DNA of 44,745 nt from JAYVJH01 sp043777595 (GCA_043777595.1 JAYWHT010000054.1:1-44745), one strand, 5' to 3'; positions 8,554-17,020 are shown, counted from the first letter of the stretch. Program-made: numbers and translations. The notes: a model not told the origin generated them from the letters alone.

Positions 8554-9279
8554 GGCTGTCATTGATAAAGGCTCGGTAGCTTCAAGTACGATAAATCAAG
8601 AGCCAAATCTCGTTCTTTACACACTTTTTAGCTTTAATGGCTTTGTAATGTTTGGTGATATAACAATGACTTTTTACTAATATTTGATGTAGTCAAAGTA
8701 ATTGATAGGAAGCCATTTTTTGTTCAAGACATTCCGTTGTATCGCACGAACGACCACGTTTTGTCTTTTAGCGACTAATGTATAATTTACCTTTTATTTT
8801 CTTGCCTTTTTTTGTAATCAACAATGGTAGTTTCATTTTTTGTCATTCTCAAATGGCCAAAAACAAATCCGTACACAATTTGTGGCCAAACATATATTGG
8901 ATAAACCCACATAAATTTTCTTTTCAAGGGATCAAAGTTATTTAAGGAGTCGTGAGTTAAATATAATACTGTAGGCCAGTAAGTTATCAAAATTAAAATA
9001 CCGTATTACTTTTTATCATGTACTTATGTGAGCAAATAAAAACCAAACCCAGCAAACTACCAATTTAGCAATGTTAATATTCCTAATTTAAGGGTTGAGA
9101 GACAAGTTTTATGTACTCCTCCTATTTTTGAATAGTAGGTAGTCGGGTTACACAAAATTATAGTGTCGTCAAGGAACGCGTTGGGCAGTAGGTGCGGGGG
9201 AATGGTTTTAAAAATGGAAGATAAGGATATAACAACACAAAAAGTTTAAAACCAAAAAATATAACAATAAAGCAGATTG
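8554..9279. other. 726-base non-coding stretch between ruvA and the alkyltransferase-like gene
   Basis: This AT-rich convergent intergenic region holds one copy of a 59-base repeat (8949-9007) and a small imperfect hairpin at about 9118-9139 (CCTCCTATT/AATAGTAGG, loop TTTG). A reverse-strand frame of 67 codons at 8787-8990 contains a hydrophobic patch (MWVYPIYVWPQIVYGFVFGH) but overlaps the repeat and has no recognisable homology. Other short reverse-strand frames at about 8600-8780 look like decayed coding sequence. I see no intact gene. Confidence 0.4.
8949..9007 (-). repeat. 59-base repeat, copy A (convergent intergenic)
   Basis: On the reverse strand this matches 17021-17079 at 50 of 59 positions by hand alignment. 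It starts with AATACGGTATTTTAATTTTG and ends ACTCACGAC. The opening AATAC-G-GTATT is a near palindrome. Both copies sit between genes that converge. Confidence 0.6.
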
Positions 9280-9609
9280 TTACAGTAACTCCACGGCAGG
9301 ATCCCAGAACGAGGTTTTGAAATTTTTGATTTTATTGTTTTCAATCGTCAGTCCTTCATTTTCGAGGAGTGTTTGCATGGTAGTTGGGGTTTCAAAACAA
9401 TGCTTGCCCGTCAAAACACCATCTCTATTGACAACTCGGTGCGCTGGCACATCGGGCAAAGCATGAGCGGCGTTCATGGCCCAACCCACCATTCTGGCAC
9501 TTGACTTGGCCCCCAAAAACTGCCCAATCGTACCATAAGAACAAACTCGCCCAGCTGGTATTTGGCGGACTACGTCATATACATCTTCAAAAAAATTGTC
9601 TCTGGGCAT
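9280..9609 (-). CDS. MGMT-family alkyltransferase-like protein (no catalytic cysteine)
   Basis: 109 residues covering the DNA-binding domain of O6-alkylguanine transferases: VYDVVRQIPAGRVCSYGTIG, the recognition-helix segment SSARMVGWAM with the arginine finger (Arg39), and DVPAHRVVNRDG. In MGMT the last motif is PCHRV with the acceptor cysteine; here Ala56 replaces it. That, and the lack of an N-terminal domain, define the alkyltransferase-like (ATL) group, which bind alkylated bases and route them to nucleotide excision repair rather than repairing them directly. Length fits ATL. Downstream on the same strand is the 726-base non-coding stretch. Confidence 0.9.
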   Translation of the reverse strand: MPRDNFFEDVYDVVRQIPAGRVCSYGTIGQFLGAKSSARMVGWAMNAAHALPDVPAHRVVNRDGVLTGKHCFETPTTMQTLLENEGLTIENNKIKNFKTSFWDPAVELL

Positions 9610-9612
9610 TGT

Positions 9613-9896
9613 TCAGAAGTTTTCGTTGCGGTTTTGTCTGTTGTCGATAAGGTTTAGAACAATGACTTGTGGGGAAATAACAGTGTAAAGTGTTTTGTTA
9701 TATTTATTTTTCGGAGAGCCGTTATTCGTTTAGATGCCACTCCAATATGGGGCTGCGTAGATAATAAATCCGCTATTTTAGCCGTTTCATCTGTAAACTT
9801 TTCAGCATACGAATCTAAATTAGCGTCTAATAAATCACTAATTATAGTATGATAGTCCTCTTTCGATTAATTCGACCAAATTATTTGATAAGCCAT
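9613..9896 (-). pseudogene. ParE/RelE-type toxin gene, broken twice
   Basis: The reverse strand starts ATG at 9896, inside the end of the antitoxin gene, and reads MAYQIIWSN, a stop at 9867-9869, then SKEDYHTIISDLLDANL, a KFTDETAKIADLLSTQPHIG helix-strand region and KRITALRKINITKHFTLLF. The frame then shifts by one and continues as VIVLNLIDNRQNRNENF with a stop at 9613. Joined, this is a complete ParE/RelE-fold protein of about 94 residues with the usual order of two helices and a beta sheet ending in a (V/I)LNLxDxRQ-like strand. The first stop (TAA where GAA would fit) and the late frameshift should both inactivate it. It overlaps the antitoxin gene by 16 bases, the normal arrangement for such pairs. 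Confidence 0.85.
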
Positions 9897-10123
9897 TCTT
9901 TTGCTTCTTTTTTTACTTGGTCATTTGTAAAGAAAAAGCCATTTTTCACTTCCTCCAACGACTGATGAATTTGCGAAATTTGTAATTCTGAAAGATTATC
10001 TACGACATCTTTTTTTTGACCCAAAAAAAAGGCGATACAATTGTGAATATCTTGTAAATAATCAGAATCATCAATTTGTTCAACTAACTGATGTATTTCT
10101 TGTTTGATTTCGATTACTGACAT
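9881..10123 (-). CDS. Antitoxin of a ParE/RelE-type toxin-antitoxin pair
   Basis: An 80-residue acidic, helical protein: MSVIEIKQEIHQLVEQIDDS, a middle segment DVVDNLSELQISQIHQSLEE, and a tail DQVKKEAKEWLIK that would contact the toxin. It resembles the short antitoxins placed before RelE/ParE toxins in Bacteroidetes. Its end overlaps the start of a toxin gene carrying two lesions, so it is probably an orphan that may still autoregulate or neutralise related toxins. The assignment rests mainly on the neighbouring toxin remnant. Confidence 0.75.
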   Translation of the reverse strand: MSVIEIKQEIHQLVEQIDDSDYLQDIHNCIAFFLGQKKDVVDNLSELQISQIHQSLEEVKNGFFFTNDQVKKEAKEWLIK

Positions 10124-10178
10124 CTTTCTGTATGTTTAAATTTACTTATTTTTCTTAACTTATATGAAAGTGATAGCT

Positions 10179-11045
10179 CTACAAACCACCGACAATGTCA
10201 AACGATAATCCTGTCAATTCAGTAATAGTTTCATTATCAAAGCCCTTTGTTTTCATTTTGCGAGCTACTTCGAGTTTTTCTTGTTCTTTACCCTCAATTA
10301 GCCCTTCTTCTCGGCCTTCAATTCTTGATGTGTAGATAACACTTCTTTCAGAGAGTATCATTTTTTCGTGTTTTTGATAGGCAAGGCGTTCTTGCTCATT
10401 GAGCCCGTCAAACTGTAATTGTGCTTTTACTTCTGCCAAACCACGAGCATTGAACTCGTCTTTCACTTCATTGTTTTTAAAATAGTATATCCATTGGTCT
10501 AAATTGTCTTTGGCTATATTGTCAAAGTTATTGATTTTAATGACATAATACTCTGGGAAAATCGCATAAACGGATTCTTTCTGAAACAACTCTTTTTGTT
10601 TGAGCGATAGTTGTAAAATATCGTTTTGATGGGTTCCTACAAACTCTGTTTTGCCATGATAGACATAATCTATGCCGTGTCCTAAATCAAAATAAATAAG
10701 ATTGATTGAGTAAACTTTCTTAATGTCTTGGTAAGGTTTGCCTTTTTGTAGGGTCTCTGTCAAATGTTTAGAGGTAGCAAATAGCATACGCTGAAAAAAG
10801 TCAAACTCTTTGCTATATTGAAGTTCAATAATGAGCCGTTCTTTTTGTTCATTTTCTACGAGCATATCCACCCGATTGATTTTTTGTTCGTCATCGTCAG
10901 GGTTGGCTTCACTTTCCAAGAGGTTCAAAATCACAATATCTCGTTTGAGTAGTTCGCTCAAAAAGCCTTCGAGAATACCAAAAGCTGCTTTTTGGCGTAG
11001 GAGGCGTTTCAATGCCCAATCGAAACTTATAAGTATGCGTGTCAT
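10179..11045 (-). CDS. Rpn-type PD-(D/E)XK nuclease (recombination-promoting nuclease/putative transposase)
   Basis: 288 residues from the ATG at 11045 (MTRILISFDWALKRLLRQK). A frame-open ATG at 11072 would add nine residues unlike family members. The N-terminal nuclease core reads INRVDMLVENEQKERLIIELQ, giving Asp60, Glu74 and Gln76 of a PD-(D/E)XK-like site, followed by FFQRMLFATSKHLTETLQKG and VYSINLIYFDLG. The C-terminus has the regulatory tail of this family: a coiled EGREEGLIEGKEQEKLEVAR segment, then MKTKGFDNETITELTGLSFD. Family members promote RecA-independent recombination or restrict foreign DNA. It lies 55 bases upstream of the toxin-antitoxin remnant on the same strand. Confidence 0.88.
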   Translation of the reverse strand: MTRILISFDWALKRLLRQKAAFGILEGFLSELLKRDIVILNLLESEANPDDDEQKINRVDMLVENEQKERLIIELQYSKEFDFFQRMLFATSKHLTETLQKGKPYQDIKKVYSINLIYFDLGHGIDYVYHGKTEFVGTHQNDILQLSLKQKELFQKESVYAIFPEYYVIKINNFDNIAKDNLDQWIYYFKNNEVKDEFNARGLAEVKAQLQFDGLNEQERLAYQKHEKMILSERSVIYTSRIEGREEGLIEGKEQEKLEVARKMKTKGFDNETITELTGLSFDIVGGL

Positions 11046-11084
11046 TGAATGATTGTTTTTACAAATATACAAACATAGCAGTAT

Positions 11085-11651
11085 TTAACTGGCTTCTTCG
11101 ATTTCTTGGCTCAGTTCACTGTACCATGCTTCACCGTACTTACGAATGAGTGGTGTTTTCAAAAATTTATAGATAGGCACGCCCAGCGATTTGCCATTGT
11201 GGCAGGCAGGGTTACAGATGTTCCAACGGTCATAATTCAGAGCATCGTATTGGTCATATTTGGTGATACGAATAGGGTACAGATGGCAAGAAATAGGTTT
11301 TTGGAAAGTGATTTTACCAGCAAGATACGCTTGTTCGATGCCACATTTCAATATTTTTTTTTCGTCATAAATCGCATAAGCACACTCTCGGTTATTGACA
11401 GTTGGTGTTACGAAGTCACCATCGGGGTCGGCCACATATACGCCTTCTTTCTCAATGACTGCAATACCCTTGGCGTTTAGATAGGGTTTGACGGCTGGGT
11501 ATATTTCCTTTAAAATTGTTAATTCGTCGTTTTCTAAGGGTGCGCCCAAATCGCCCTCTACGCAGCAAGCACCTTTACATTTGGCCAAGTCGCACGCAAA
11601 AAACTGGTCAGCTACATCACTGCTAATAACTGTGTTGTCTATCAGTATCAC
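11085..11651 (-). CDS. DUF3109 family cysteine-rich protein
   Basis: 188 residues, recognisable by its cysteine pattern: FFACDLAKCKGACCVEGDLG (Cys20, 25, 29, 30), NNRECAYAIYDEKKILKCGI, KPISCHLYPIRI and WNICNPACHNG. Spacing suggests binding of a metal or cluster, as in the related YkgJ-type proteins; the family's function is unknown. Its start codon overlaps the last 4 bases of the lytic transglycosylase gene upstream, so the two are translated from one message. Confidence 0.88.
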   Translation of the reverse strand: MILIDNTVISSDVADQFFACDLAKCKGACCVEGDLGAPLENDELTILKEIYPAVKPYLNAKGIAVIEKEGVYVADPDGDFVTPTVNNRECAYAIYDEKKILKCGIEQAYLAGKITFQKPISCHLYPIRITKYDQYDALNYDRWNICNPACHNGKSLGVPIYKFLKTPLIRKYGEAWYSELSQEIEEAS

Positions 11652-13690
11652 TTTTTCTTTATTTTAAGTTGTTGTCCTACCTTAACGGCATCGTCGGTTA
11701 GGTTGTTCCATTCTCTGATTTGCGCCATTTTTATGCCATATTTTTGTGCAATTCTAAACAGACCTTCACCTGCATCAACGGTATGAATCATAAACTCGTC
11801 GGTGGGTTGTTGTGGTTGGGTATCGGTGGTTTTTCCTACTGTTTTTATAATTAGTTTTTGGCCATCGGCCAGCTTCGAGTCGAGCGTTAGGTCGTTCCAA
11901 GCCAAAACGTCATTGACACTCACCTCATACATTTTTGAAATACTGTAATACGTCTGGCCATGTGTAACGGTGTGAGTAAACGAGTTTTGAACCGCTACCG
12001 CTGCGGTTGTGGGTTGGGGTTTTATTTCTGTAATTGCAGATTGTTTGATTTCAGTTTTTGGTTCTTGTGTTGTGGACCTTTGTGTACTTGTAGTTGTTTT
12101 AGTTCCACCTGGGCTGAATGACGGCGCACGACGACTTGGCGTTTCCGTTGCTTTGGGTGGGGTCTGTTTTTGAGGTGTATCTTGCGCCATTATCTCCTCG
12201 CCCATGTCATTGGATTTGGTTTGAGATGGAGCTGGTTTTGGTTTGTCTGCCAACTTAGGAGTATAAACTTTTCGGTCGGCTGGTTTTTGTGGAACGTTGC
12301 GGCCTGAGTCGGTTGGTTTTGGCTCTGGCGCAGCAGGACGTGGCTGGGAGCGGTTTTTGTTGGGAAACAATTCATCGGGCGTACCTTCGACTACCTCAAT
12401 GGGTTTGTCTCGGGGGCGTTTTGCCATTAGCCATAATATCCTTCCTGTTTGTAGTCTTTGGTTGCGGTTGTCTATTCGATTGTTACGAACAAGCCTTCTG
12501 AGCCTAATACCATAAATTTGCGATATTTGCCAGAGCGTTTCGCCATCTCTCACTGTATGAAAAGGTACAACGGCCTTTGTGGCTTTTTTCTCCAAATAAT
12601 ATACCTGTCCAGCCTCAATTGGGTCGGTTTCAGACATATCGTTATACCTCAAAAAACTACCGAAACTCATTTTGGCTTTACGAGCCAGCGAAGAGGCATC
12701 GTCGCCGTTTGCGGCCATTATGCCAGGCAAACTGTTGATTTCATATAGCAATGCACCTATGCCATCGCCTGCTTGGCTTCGTTTAAGAGCTGGAAAACCT
12801 ATGTCGCTTTGTGTAAAATTATCCCTACGACTACCGCCGCCGTCTGTACCAATCTTGGCTTTTACGTTTTGTGCCTCAAATCCCGACACAGGCACAACAA
12901 GCGTGTAAGATTTGTCATTAGGAATATCATTGCCAGTAGCCCATTTATTAAATGCCCGAAGCGAAGCCTCGTCAATGTCTAACTCTTTGGCAATACTCCC
13001 AAAAGTACGACCGCCACCTTTGGTATATTCCAATAAAATAATAGGTTTGGGTGATGTATAACGATTTAAGCCTGTTTCAAGGGCTATTTTATGAGCAAAA
13101 AATCGTAGAAGATATCGGTCGGTAGCCCCAGTCAATTTGATTTCTTTTGAATACGACCAATCTACCGGAATCAGTTTGGCAATAGCCCCCGCACCCAAAT
13201 AATACGAATATAAGGTCGCCACCCAGTTATTAAATTGTAAGTTATTTTTTTTGAGATATTGAGCCGCAGCGTGCGTTGAGGCATTGATATTTTTGCGCTC
13301 GTCTATCTGGTCGTCAATCCGTAGGCCGTAATCGGTAGCGGTTTCTTGCTTGAACTGCCAAAACCCTACCGCATTGGAGGCCGAGGTGGCATCGGGCTGG
13401 AGCGAGCTTTCTTGAACGGCCAAAAACTTAAAATCGGTCGGTAGGTCTTCATCAATCATAATAGTTTCGATAACGGGCAAATACATCAGGCAGCGGTCAA
13501 GTTTGGCTTCCCAATATTTTTTGTTGATCATCAACGCATTGATGTCGTCTTGGACAATGGCTCTGGCTTCATCGTCAAGCTGAACAGTCATACCAGCAAA
13601 GCCAACACTACGAGGTGCGGTAGGTGGATTTTGACCAAAAACTACGACAGAAAAAAATAATAATGAGAGGGTTAGCGTTGTTTTTTTCAT
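11648..13690 (-). CDS. LysM lytic transglycosylase (MltD-like)
   Basis: Secreted peptidoglycan-cleaving enzyme of 680 residues. A signal peptide (MKKTTLTLSLLFFSVVVFGQ) precedes an SLT-type catalytic domain with the catalytic Glu94 in AVQESSLQPDATS, then NAVGFWQFKQETATDYGL and the structural NINASTHAAAQYLKKN. Three LysM modules bind the glycan: one at about 377-425 (HTVRDGETLWQISQIYGI), and two near the C-terminus (HTVTHGQTYYSISKMYEV and HTVDAGEGLFRIAQKYGI). A proline/threonine-rich linker joins the first to the second. Domain order is that of MltD-like proteins. The downstream DUF3109 gene overlaps it by 4 bases. Confidence 0.93.
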   Translation of the reverse strand: MKKTTLTLSLLFFSVVVFGQNPPTAPRSVGFAGMTVQLDDEARAIVQDDINALMINKKYWEAKLDRCLMYLPVIETIMIDEDLPTDFKFLAVQESSLQPDATSASNAVGFWQFKQETATDYGLRIDDQIDERKNINASTHAAAQYLKKNNLQFNNWVATLYSYYLGAGAIAKLIPVDWSYSKEIKLTGATDRYLLRFFAHKIALETGLNRYTSPKPIILLEYTKGGGRTFGSIAKELDIDEASLRAFNKWATGNDIPNDKSYTLVVPVSGFEAQNVKAKIGTDGGGSRRDNFTQSDIGFPALKRSQAGDGIGALLYEINSLPGIMAANGDDASSLARKAKMSFGSFLRYNDMSETDPIEAGQVYYLEKKATKAVVPFHTVRDGETLWQISQIYGIRLRRLVRNNRIDNRNQRLQTGRILWLMAKRPRDKPIEVVEGTPDELFPNKNRSQPRPAAPEPKPTDSGRNVPQKPADRKVYTPKLADKPKPAPSQTKSNDMGEEIMAQDTPQKQTPPKATETPSRRAPSFSPGGTKTTTSTQRSTTQEPKTEIKQSAITEIKPQPTTAAVAVQNSFTHTVTHGQTYYSISKMYEVSVNDVLAWNDLTLDSKLADGQKLIIKTVGKTTDTQPQQPTDEFMIHTVDAGEGLFRIAQKYGIKMAQIREWNNLTDDAVKVGQQLKIKKK

Positions 13691-13701
13691 TGCAATAAAT
13701 T

Positions 13702-14346
13702 TTAATCTACATTTTTTGTTACCATCATCAGTCCGTCTCTGAGTGGTAGCAATACGTTGCTCACTCGTGGGTCGTTCTGAATTTTGCTATTAAAGTCAAG
13801 TAAAGCTTGGGTATCTTTGTTTGGTTTTTTAGAATTATCAACCACTTTGCCGTCCCACAGCACGTTGTCGGTTATGATAACGCCGCCGATGCGTGTTTTA
13901 TTAAAAACTAAGTCATAATAAAGCGAGCATCGCAGTTTGTCGGCATCAATAAAAACCAAATCAAAGGTGTCGTTCAAGTTGGGAATAATCTCGGCAGCAT
14001 CGCCAATTATAAAATCTATCTGCGGGCTTCGTGGCGATTGCTCCAAAAAACTACGGGCAAATGTCTCCCTTTCTTCATTTACTTCAATCGTTGTCAAGCG
14101 ACCTGTTTCGGTTAGCCCTTCGGCCAAGCACAGAGCCGAATAGCCCGTGAATGTACCAATTTCTAAAATACGGTCGGGGCGTAACATTCGAGAAATCATA
14201 ATCAAAAACTGCCCCTGCAAATGCCCAGACAGCATACGGGGTTGTAACGTTCGGACGTGCGTTTGCCGATTGAGTTTTTGTAACAACTCACTCTCAGCCG
14301 ACGTATGTGCTTCGGCATAGATTTGTATGTCTTTGTCAGTTATCAA
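13702..14346 (-). CDS. Class I SAM-dependent O-methyltransferase (COG4122 type)
   Basis: 214 residues. MLSGHLQGQFLIMISRMLRP precedes motif I ILEIGTFTGYSA (about 60-71), TIEVNEE (acidic ribose binder), IDFIIGDAAEI and LVFIDADK (metal-binding Asp pair, 132-137), ending in the typical VLLPLRDGLMMV. Members methylate catechol-like or other small hydroxylated substrates; the substrate is not predictable here. The only usable start is TTG at 14346, because a 7-base repeat array (14338-14372) occupies the 5' end and contributes the first codons (TTG ATA ACT GAC). It lies 11 bases upstream of the lytic transglycosylase gene. Confidence 0.92.
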   Translation of the reverse strand: MITDKDIQIYAEAHTSAESELLQKLNRQTHVRTLQPRMLSGHLQGQFLIMISRMLRPDRILEIGTFTGYSALCLAEGLTETGRLTTIEVNEERETFARSFLEQSPRSPQIDFIIGDAAEIIPNLNDTFDLVFIDADKLRCSLYYDLVFNKTRIGGVIITDNVLWDGKVVDNSKKPNKDTQALLDFNSKIQNDPRVSNVLLPLRDGLMMVTKNVD

Positions 14347-14372
14347 TGAACAGTTATCAGTTATCAGTTATC
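14338..14372. repeat. Heptad array (AGTTATC) across the O-methyltransferase start
   Basis: Five 7-base units in register: AGTTATC, a degenerate AATGAAC, then AGTTATC three times. The first unit lies within the first codons of the reverse-strand gene and the rest are upstream. Confidence 0.8.
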
Positions 14373-14444
14373 AATTCTGGCCAAATTGCCGCCAGATTTA
14401 GCCAAGTATTTAGTAATTTCATAAAATTGAATGTGTTTTTTGTT

Positions 14445-14537
14445 GCACAGAGATACACAAAGTTTTAAGGGAGATACACAGAGCCTTTTAGTGATTCTTC
14501 TCTGTGTGTCTCCCTTTTTCTCAGTGAATCTCTGTGT
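14445..14537. repeat. Long imperfect inverted repeat (ACACAGAGA type)
   Basis: Two arms of about 39 bases (14445-14484 and 14499-14537) pair around a 14-base centre. Each arm contains two ACACAGAGA- or AGGGAGA-like blocks. On the reverse strand it opens a 64-codon frame with no protein homology. The form (fold-back, repetitive, intergenic) suggests an interspersed genomic repeat. Confidence 0.7.
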
Positions 14538-14642
14538 AATAGTTCCGTAATGTTTCAAAGCATATTTGCATATGAATAAACAAGGTTTTTATTTGTTTTA
14601 AATATGTGATTCTTAAATAATTACAACGTTTTTCGTTTTTCA

Positions 14643-15317
14643 CTACTTAACTAACTTCAAAGAGTTAATTATTTGTATTGCCCCGGCCACTCTGTCTTCC
14701 AGAGCAGTCCAGTCATTGTTACTAAGTATTTCTTTTGTCAATAAACTCGACCCTATACCTACGGCATCTGCCCCTGCACCAAACCATGCCACCAAGCTCT
14801 CTTGTGTAGGCTCAACGCCCCCCGTGATGAGTACCTTCGACCATGGCATTGGCCCTTTTAGCCCTTTCACAAATTTGGGGCTTAGACCATCGCCAGGGAA
14901 TAATTTAACAATTTCTACGCCCCACTCTTCGGCGTTCGACACCTCAGTAAGTGTGGCGCAGCCTGGCATATAGGCTATCTTGCGACGGTTACAGACTTTG
15001 GCTATTTCGGGATTAAAGTTAGGGCTAACAATAAAATCAGCCCCTAACTGAATATACAAGGCTGCCGTGCCTGTGTCCATAACCGTCCCCGCTCCCAATA
15101 CCATTTCAGGGTATTCTTTGGCCGACACTCTGACCAATTCGGCAAATACTTCATGTGCAAAATCGCCTCTATTGGTCATCTCAAAACTACGAACACCAGC
15201 CTTGTAGCAGGCTTTGAGTACAGACTTACAGACTTCAATGTCGGTATTGTAAAACAATGGAAGCAGCGGCACAGCCAGCAAATTTTGATAAACGTGTAAT
15301 CGATTAAAGCGAGCCAT
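14643..15317 (-). CDS. eda: KDPG / 4-hydroxy-2-oxoglutarate aldolase
   Basis: Class I aldolase cleaving 2-keto-3-deoxy-6-phosphogluconate to pyruvate and glyceraldehyde-3-phosphate. The 224-residue TIM barrel shows VPLLPLFYNTD, the catalytic-glutamate strand FEMTNRG (Glu46), VLGAGTVMD, ADFIVSPNFNPEIAKVCN, MPGCATLTE, and the Schiff-base lysine in VEIVKLFPG (Lys138), ending in ITGGVEPTQE and GAGADAVGIGSSL. The usual partner kdgK or edd is not adjacent. The upstream DNA carries another 7-base repeat array (15378-15398). Confidence 0.93.
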   Translation of the reverse strand: MARFNRLHVYQNLLAVPLLPLFYNTDIEVCKSVLKACYKAGVRSFEMTNRGDFAHEVFAELVRVSAKEYPEMVLGAGTVMDTGTAALYIQLGADFIVSPNFNPEIAKVCNRRKIAYMPGCATLTEVSNAEEWGVEIVKLFPGDGLSPKFVKGLKGPMPWSKVLITGGVEPTQESLVAWFGAGADAVGIGSSLLTKEILSNNDWTALEDRVAGAIQIINSLKLVK

Positions 15318-15377
15318 TTTTTAGTTATGGGTTAATTATTTTTGAAGTAAAAACAGTCAAAAAACTTGTCTGCTGCC

Positions 15378-15398
15378 CAAAGTCCAAAGTCTAAGGTC
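15378..15398. repeat. Heptad array (CAAAGTC)
   Basis: Three consecutive 7-base units, CAAAGTC, CAAAGTC and TAAGGTC, in the divergent space between the aldolase and the FMN reductase genes. Confidence 0.65.
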
Positions 15399-15524
15399 AT
15401 GATTTACTTCAAATAATGCCTAAAATTACAATCGTTCGTGCCAAAAACCAATAAAAAAGAACCCTTTACCTTTTTTATTGGTTGGTATTATTCAACAGAA
15501 CACCATAACTTAATATTTAACCGC

Positions 15525-16049
15525 ATGATTACAATCGTAGTAAGCACCAATCGCCCCGATTCAAAGTCAAGAGAAATTGCTAATTTTTATAAACAATTAC
15601 TCGATAACCTCAACGCCGAAAGCCAGATTTTGGACTTAGTAAATCTGCCCAAAGACTTTACACACTCTGCACTGTATGCCAACAACGGCAAGAACGAAGA
15701 TTTTAATTATTTAAAAAACAAAATGAAAGAGGCCGACAAATATGTGTTTGTTGTACCCGAATACAACGGTTCTTTTCCTGGGGTTTTAAAAACTTTTATT
15801 GACGGGCTGGGCTATCCAAACGAGATTTTAAACAAAAAGGCCGCATTGGTCGGTATTTCGGACGGTGTGCAGGGCGGCACATTGGCATTGAGCCATTTGA
15901 CAGATATTTTTAATTATTTGGGACTCAATACTTTGGCGCAAAGAGTGAAAATCCCGTTTATGAAAAAGAATTTTGTTGATGGTCAAATTACTGATGCACT
16001 TATCCACAAGTTAATCACAGAGCAAGCCGAATTGTTAGTAAAATTCTAA
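15525..16049 (+). CDS. NAD(P)H-dependent FMN reductase
   Basis: Flavodoxin-fold oxidoreductase of 174 residues from the ATG at 15525. The frame is open back to an ATG at 15438, but those 29 residues have no family counterpart. Motifs are STNRPDSKSREIANFY (FMN phosphate loop), VFVVPEYNGSFPGVLKTFID (isoalloxazine contact) and ALVGISDGVQGGTLALSHL. Such enzymes reduce FMN, quinones or azo dyes. It ends 11 bases before a ring-cleaving dioxygenase, a pairing seen in quinone/catechol stress loci, so it may supply reduced quinols to that enzyme (inference). Confidence 0.88.
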   Translation: MITIVVSTNRPDSKSREIANFYKQLLDNLNAESQILDLVNLPKDFTHSALYANNGKNEDFNYLKNKMKEADKYVFVVPEYNGSFPGVLKTFIDGLGYPNEILNKKAALVGISDGVQGGTLALSHLTDIFNYLGLNTLAQRVKIPFMKKNFVDGQITDALIHKLITEQAELLVKF

Positions 16050-16060
16050 AAAGCACTATC

Positions 16061-16996
16061 ATGCAACCACTCATCAACGGCCTGCATCACATCACGGCAT
16101 TGGCCAGTAGCCCACAACTCAACTACGATTTTTATGTAAAATTTTTGGGACTACGGTTTATCAAAAAAACCATCAACTTCGATGCGCCCAATGTATATCA
16201 TCTTTATTACGGCAATGAAAGCGGGACTCCCGGCACGATAATGACCTTTTTTCCTTACGGCAACATCAGTAAGGGGCGCAAGAGTGGCGGCCAGATGACT
16301 TATACTGCTTTTTCGATTCCTGTCAATTCGCTTTCTTTCTGGATTGACAGGCTCACCCAGTTTCAGATTCCGTTCGACGGCCCACACAAACGTTTTGACG
16401 AAACATACTTGCGTTTGGAAGACTACGATGGCACGGGCATAGAGCTTGTTACCGTCCAAGACGATAATCGAGCGGGCTGGAGCGGCAACGGAGTGGCCGA
16501 TGAGTTTGCTGTTCGGGGCTTTCATACTGTTACGCTCAACGAGTTTGATATTGACAAAACGGTCAAATTATTAACCCAAACTATGCAATATAAGTTAGTA
16601 GCCGAAGACGCCGATCGGTTTAGATTTGGTGTAAATGGCAACGTTTCTGGCAATTTTATAGACGTTGTCTTTGCCGATAGAGCCATAAGACCATTACAAG
16701 GTGCAGGCACTGTGCATCATGTAGCATTTGCGACCCAAAGCCCTGAAACGCAGTTAGCAATCAGAGAAGACGTACTATCGGGTGGCTACAACCCAACACA
16801 AATCATTGACAGACAGTATTTTGAGAGCATATATTTTAGAGAACCCGGTGGGGTGCTTTTTGAAATTGCGACCAATCCGCCTGGTTTTACTGTCGATGAA
16901 CCACTCGAAGCGTTGGGCAAAAAGCTACAACTGCCGCCATGGTACGAAGCCCAACGACAGGCAATAGAGCATGTTTTGCCTGAGATTGTGGTTTGA
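16061..16996 (+). CDS. VOC-family ring-cleaving dioxygenase (MhqO/MhqA type)
   Basis: A 311-residue protein with two vicinal-oxygen-chelate halves. The first begins GLHHITALASSPQLNYDFYV and contains FFPYGN; the second begins FHTVTLNEFDIDKTVKLLTQ and carries GTVHHVAFATQSPE and PGGVLFEIATNPPGF. The His in each half and the Glu of FEIATNPPGF are the expected metal ligands. Relatives in Firmicutes (MhqA, MhqE, MhqO) open hydroquinone rings in response to quinone stress. It is co-directional with the FMN reductase 11 bases upstream. Confidence 0.9.
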   Translation: MQPLINGLHHITALASSPQLNYDFYVKFLGLRFIKKTINFDAPNVYHLYYGNESGTPGTIMTFFPYGNISKGRKSGGQMTYTAFSIPVNSLSFWIDRLTQFQIPFDGPHKRFDETYLRLEDYDGTGIELVTVQDDNRAGWSGNGVADEFAVRGFHTVTLNEFDIDKTVKLLTQTMQYKLVAEDADRFRFGVNGNVSGNFIDVVFADRAIRPLQGAGTVHHVAFATQSPETQLAIREDVLSGGYNPTQIIDRQYFESIYFREPGGVLFEIATNPPGFTVDEPLEALGKKLQLPPWYEAQRQAIEHVLPEIVV

Positions 16997-17020
16997 GTAT
17001 TTAAGTACTTATTCAAAACT

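Noticed and set aside
8787..8990. 67-codon reverse-strand frame with hydrophobic patch
   Set aside because: It overlaps repeat copy A, has no recognisable family, and the matching stretch in copy B is broken by stops. Kept only as part of the intergenic description.
9667..9852. 61-codon + strand frame
   Set aside because: It lies opposite the toxin remnant, whose reverse-strand peptide matches a known family; the + frame has no homology.
14364..14558. 64-codon reverse-strand frame
   Set aside because: Made of the heptad array and the fold-back repeat; not a gene.
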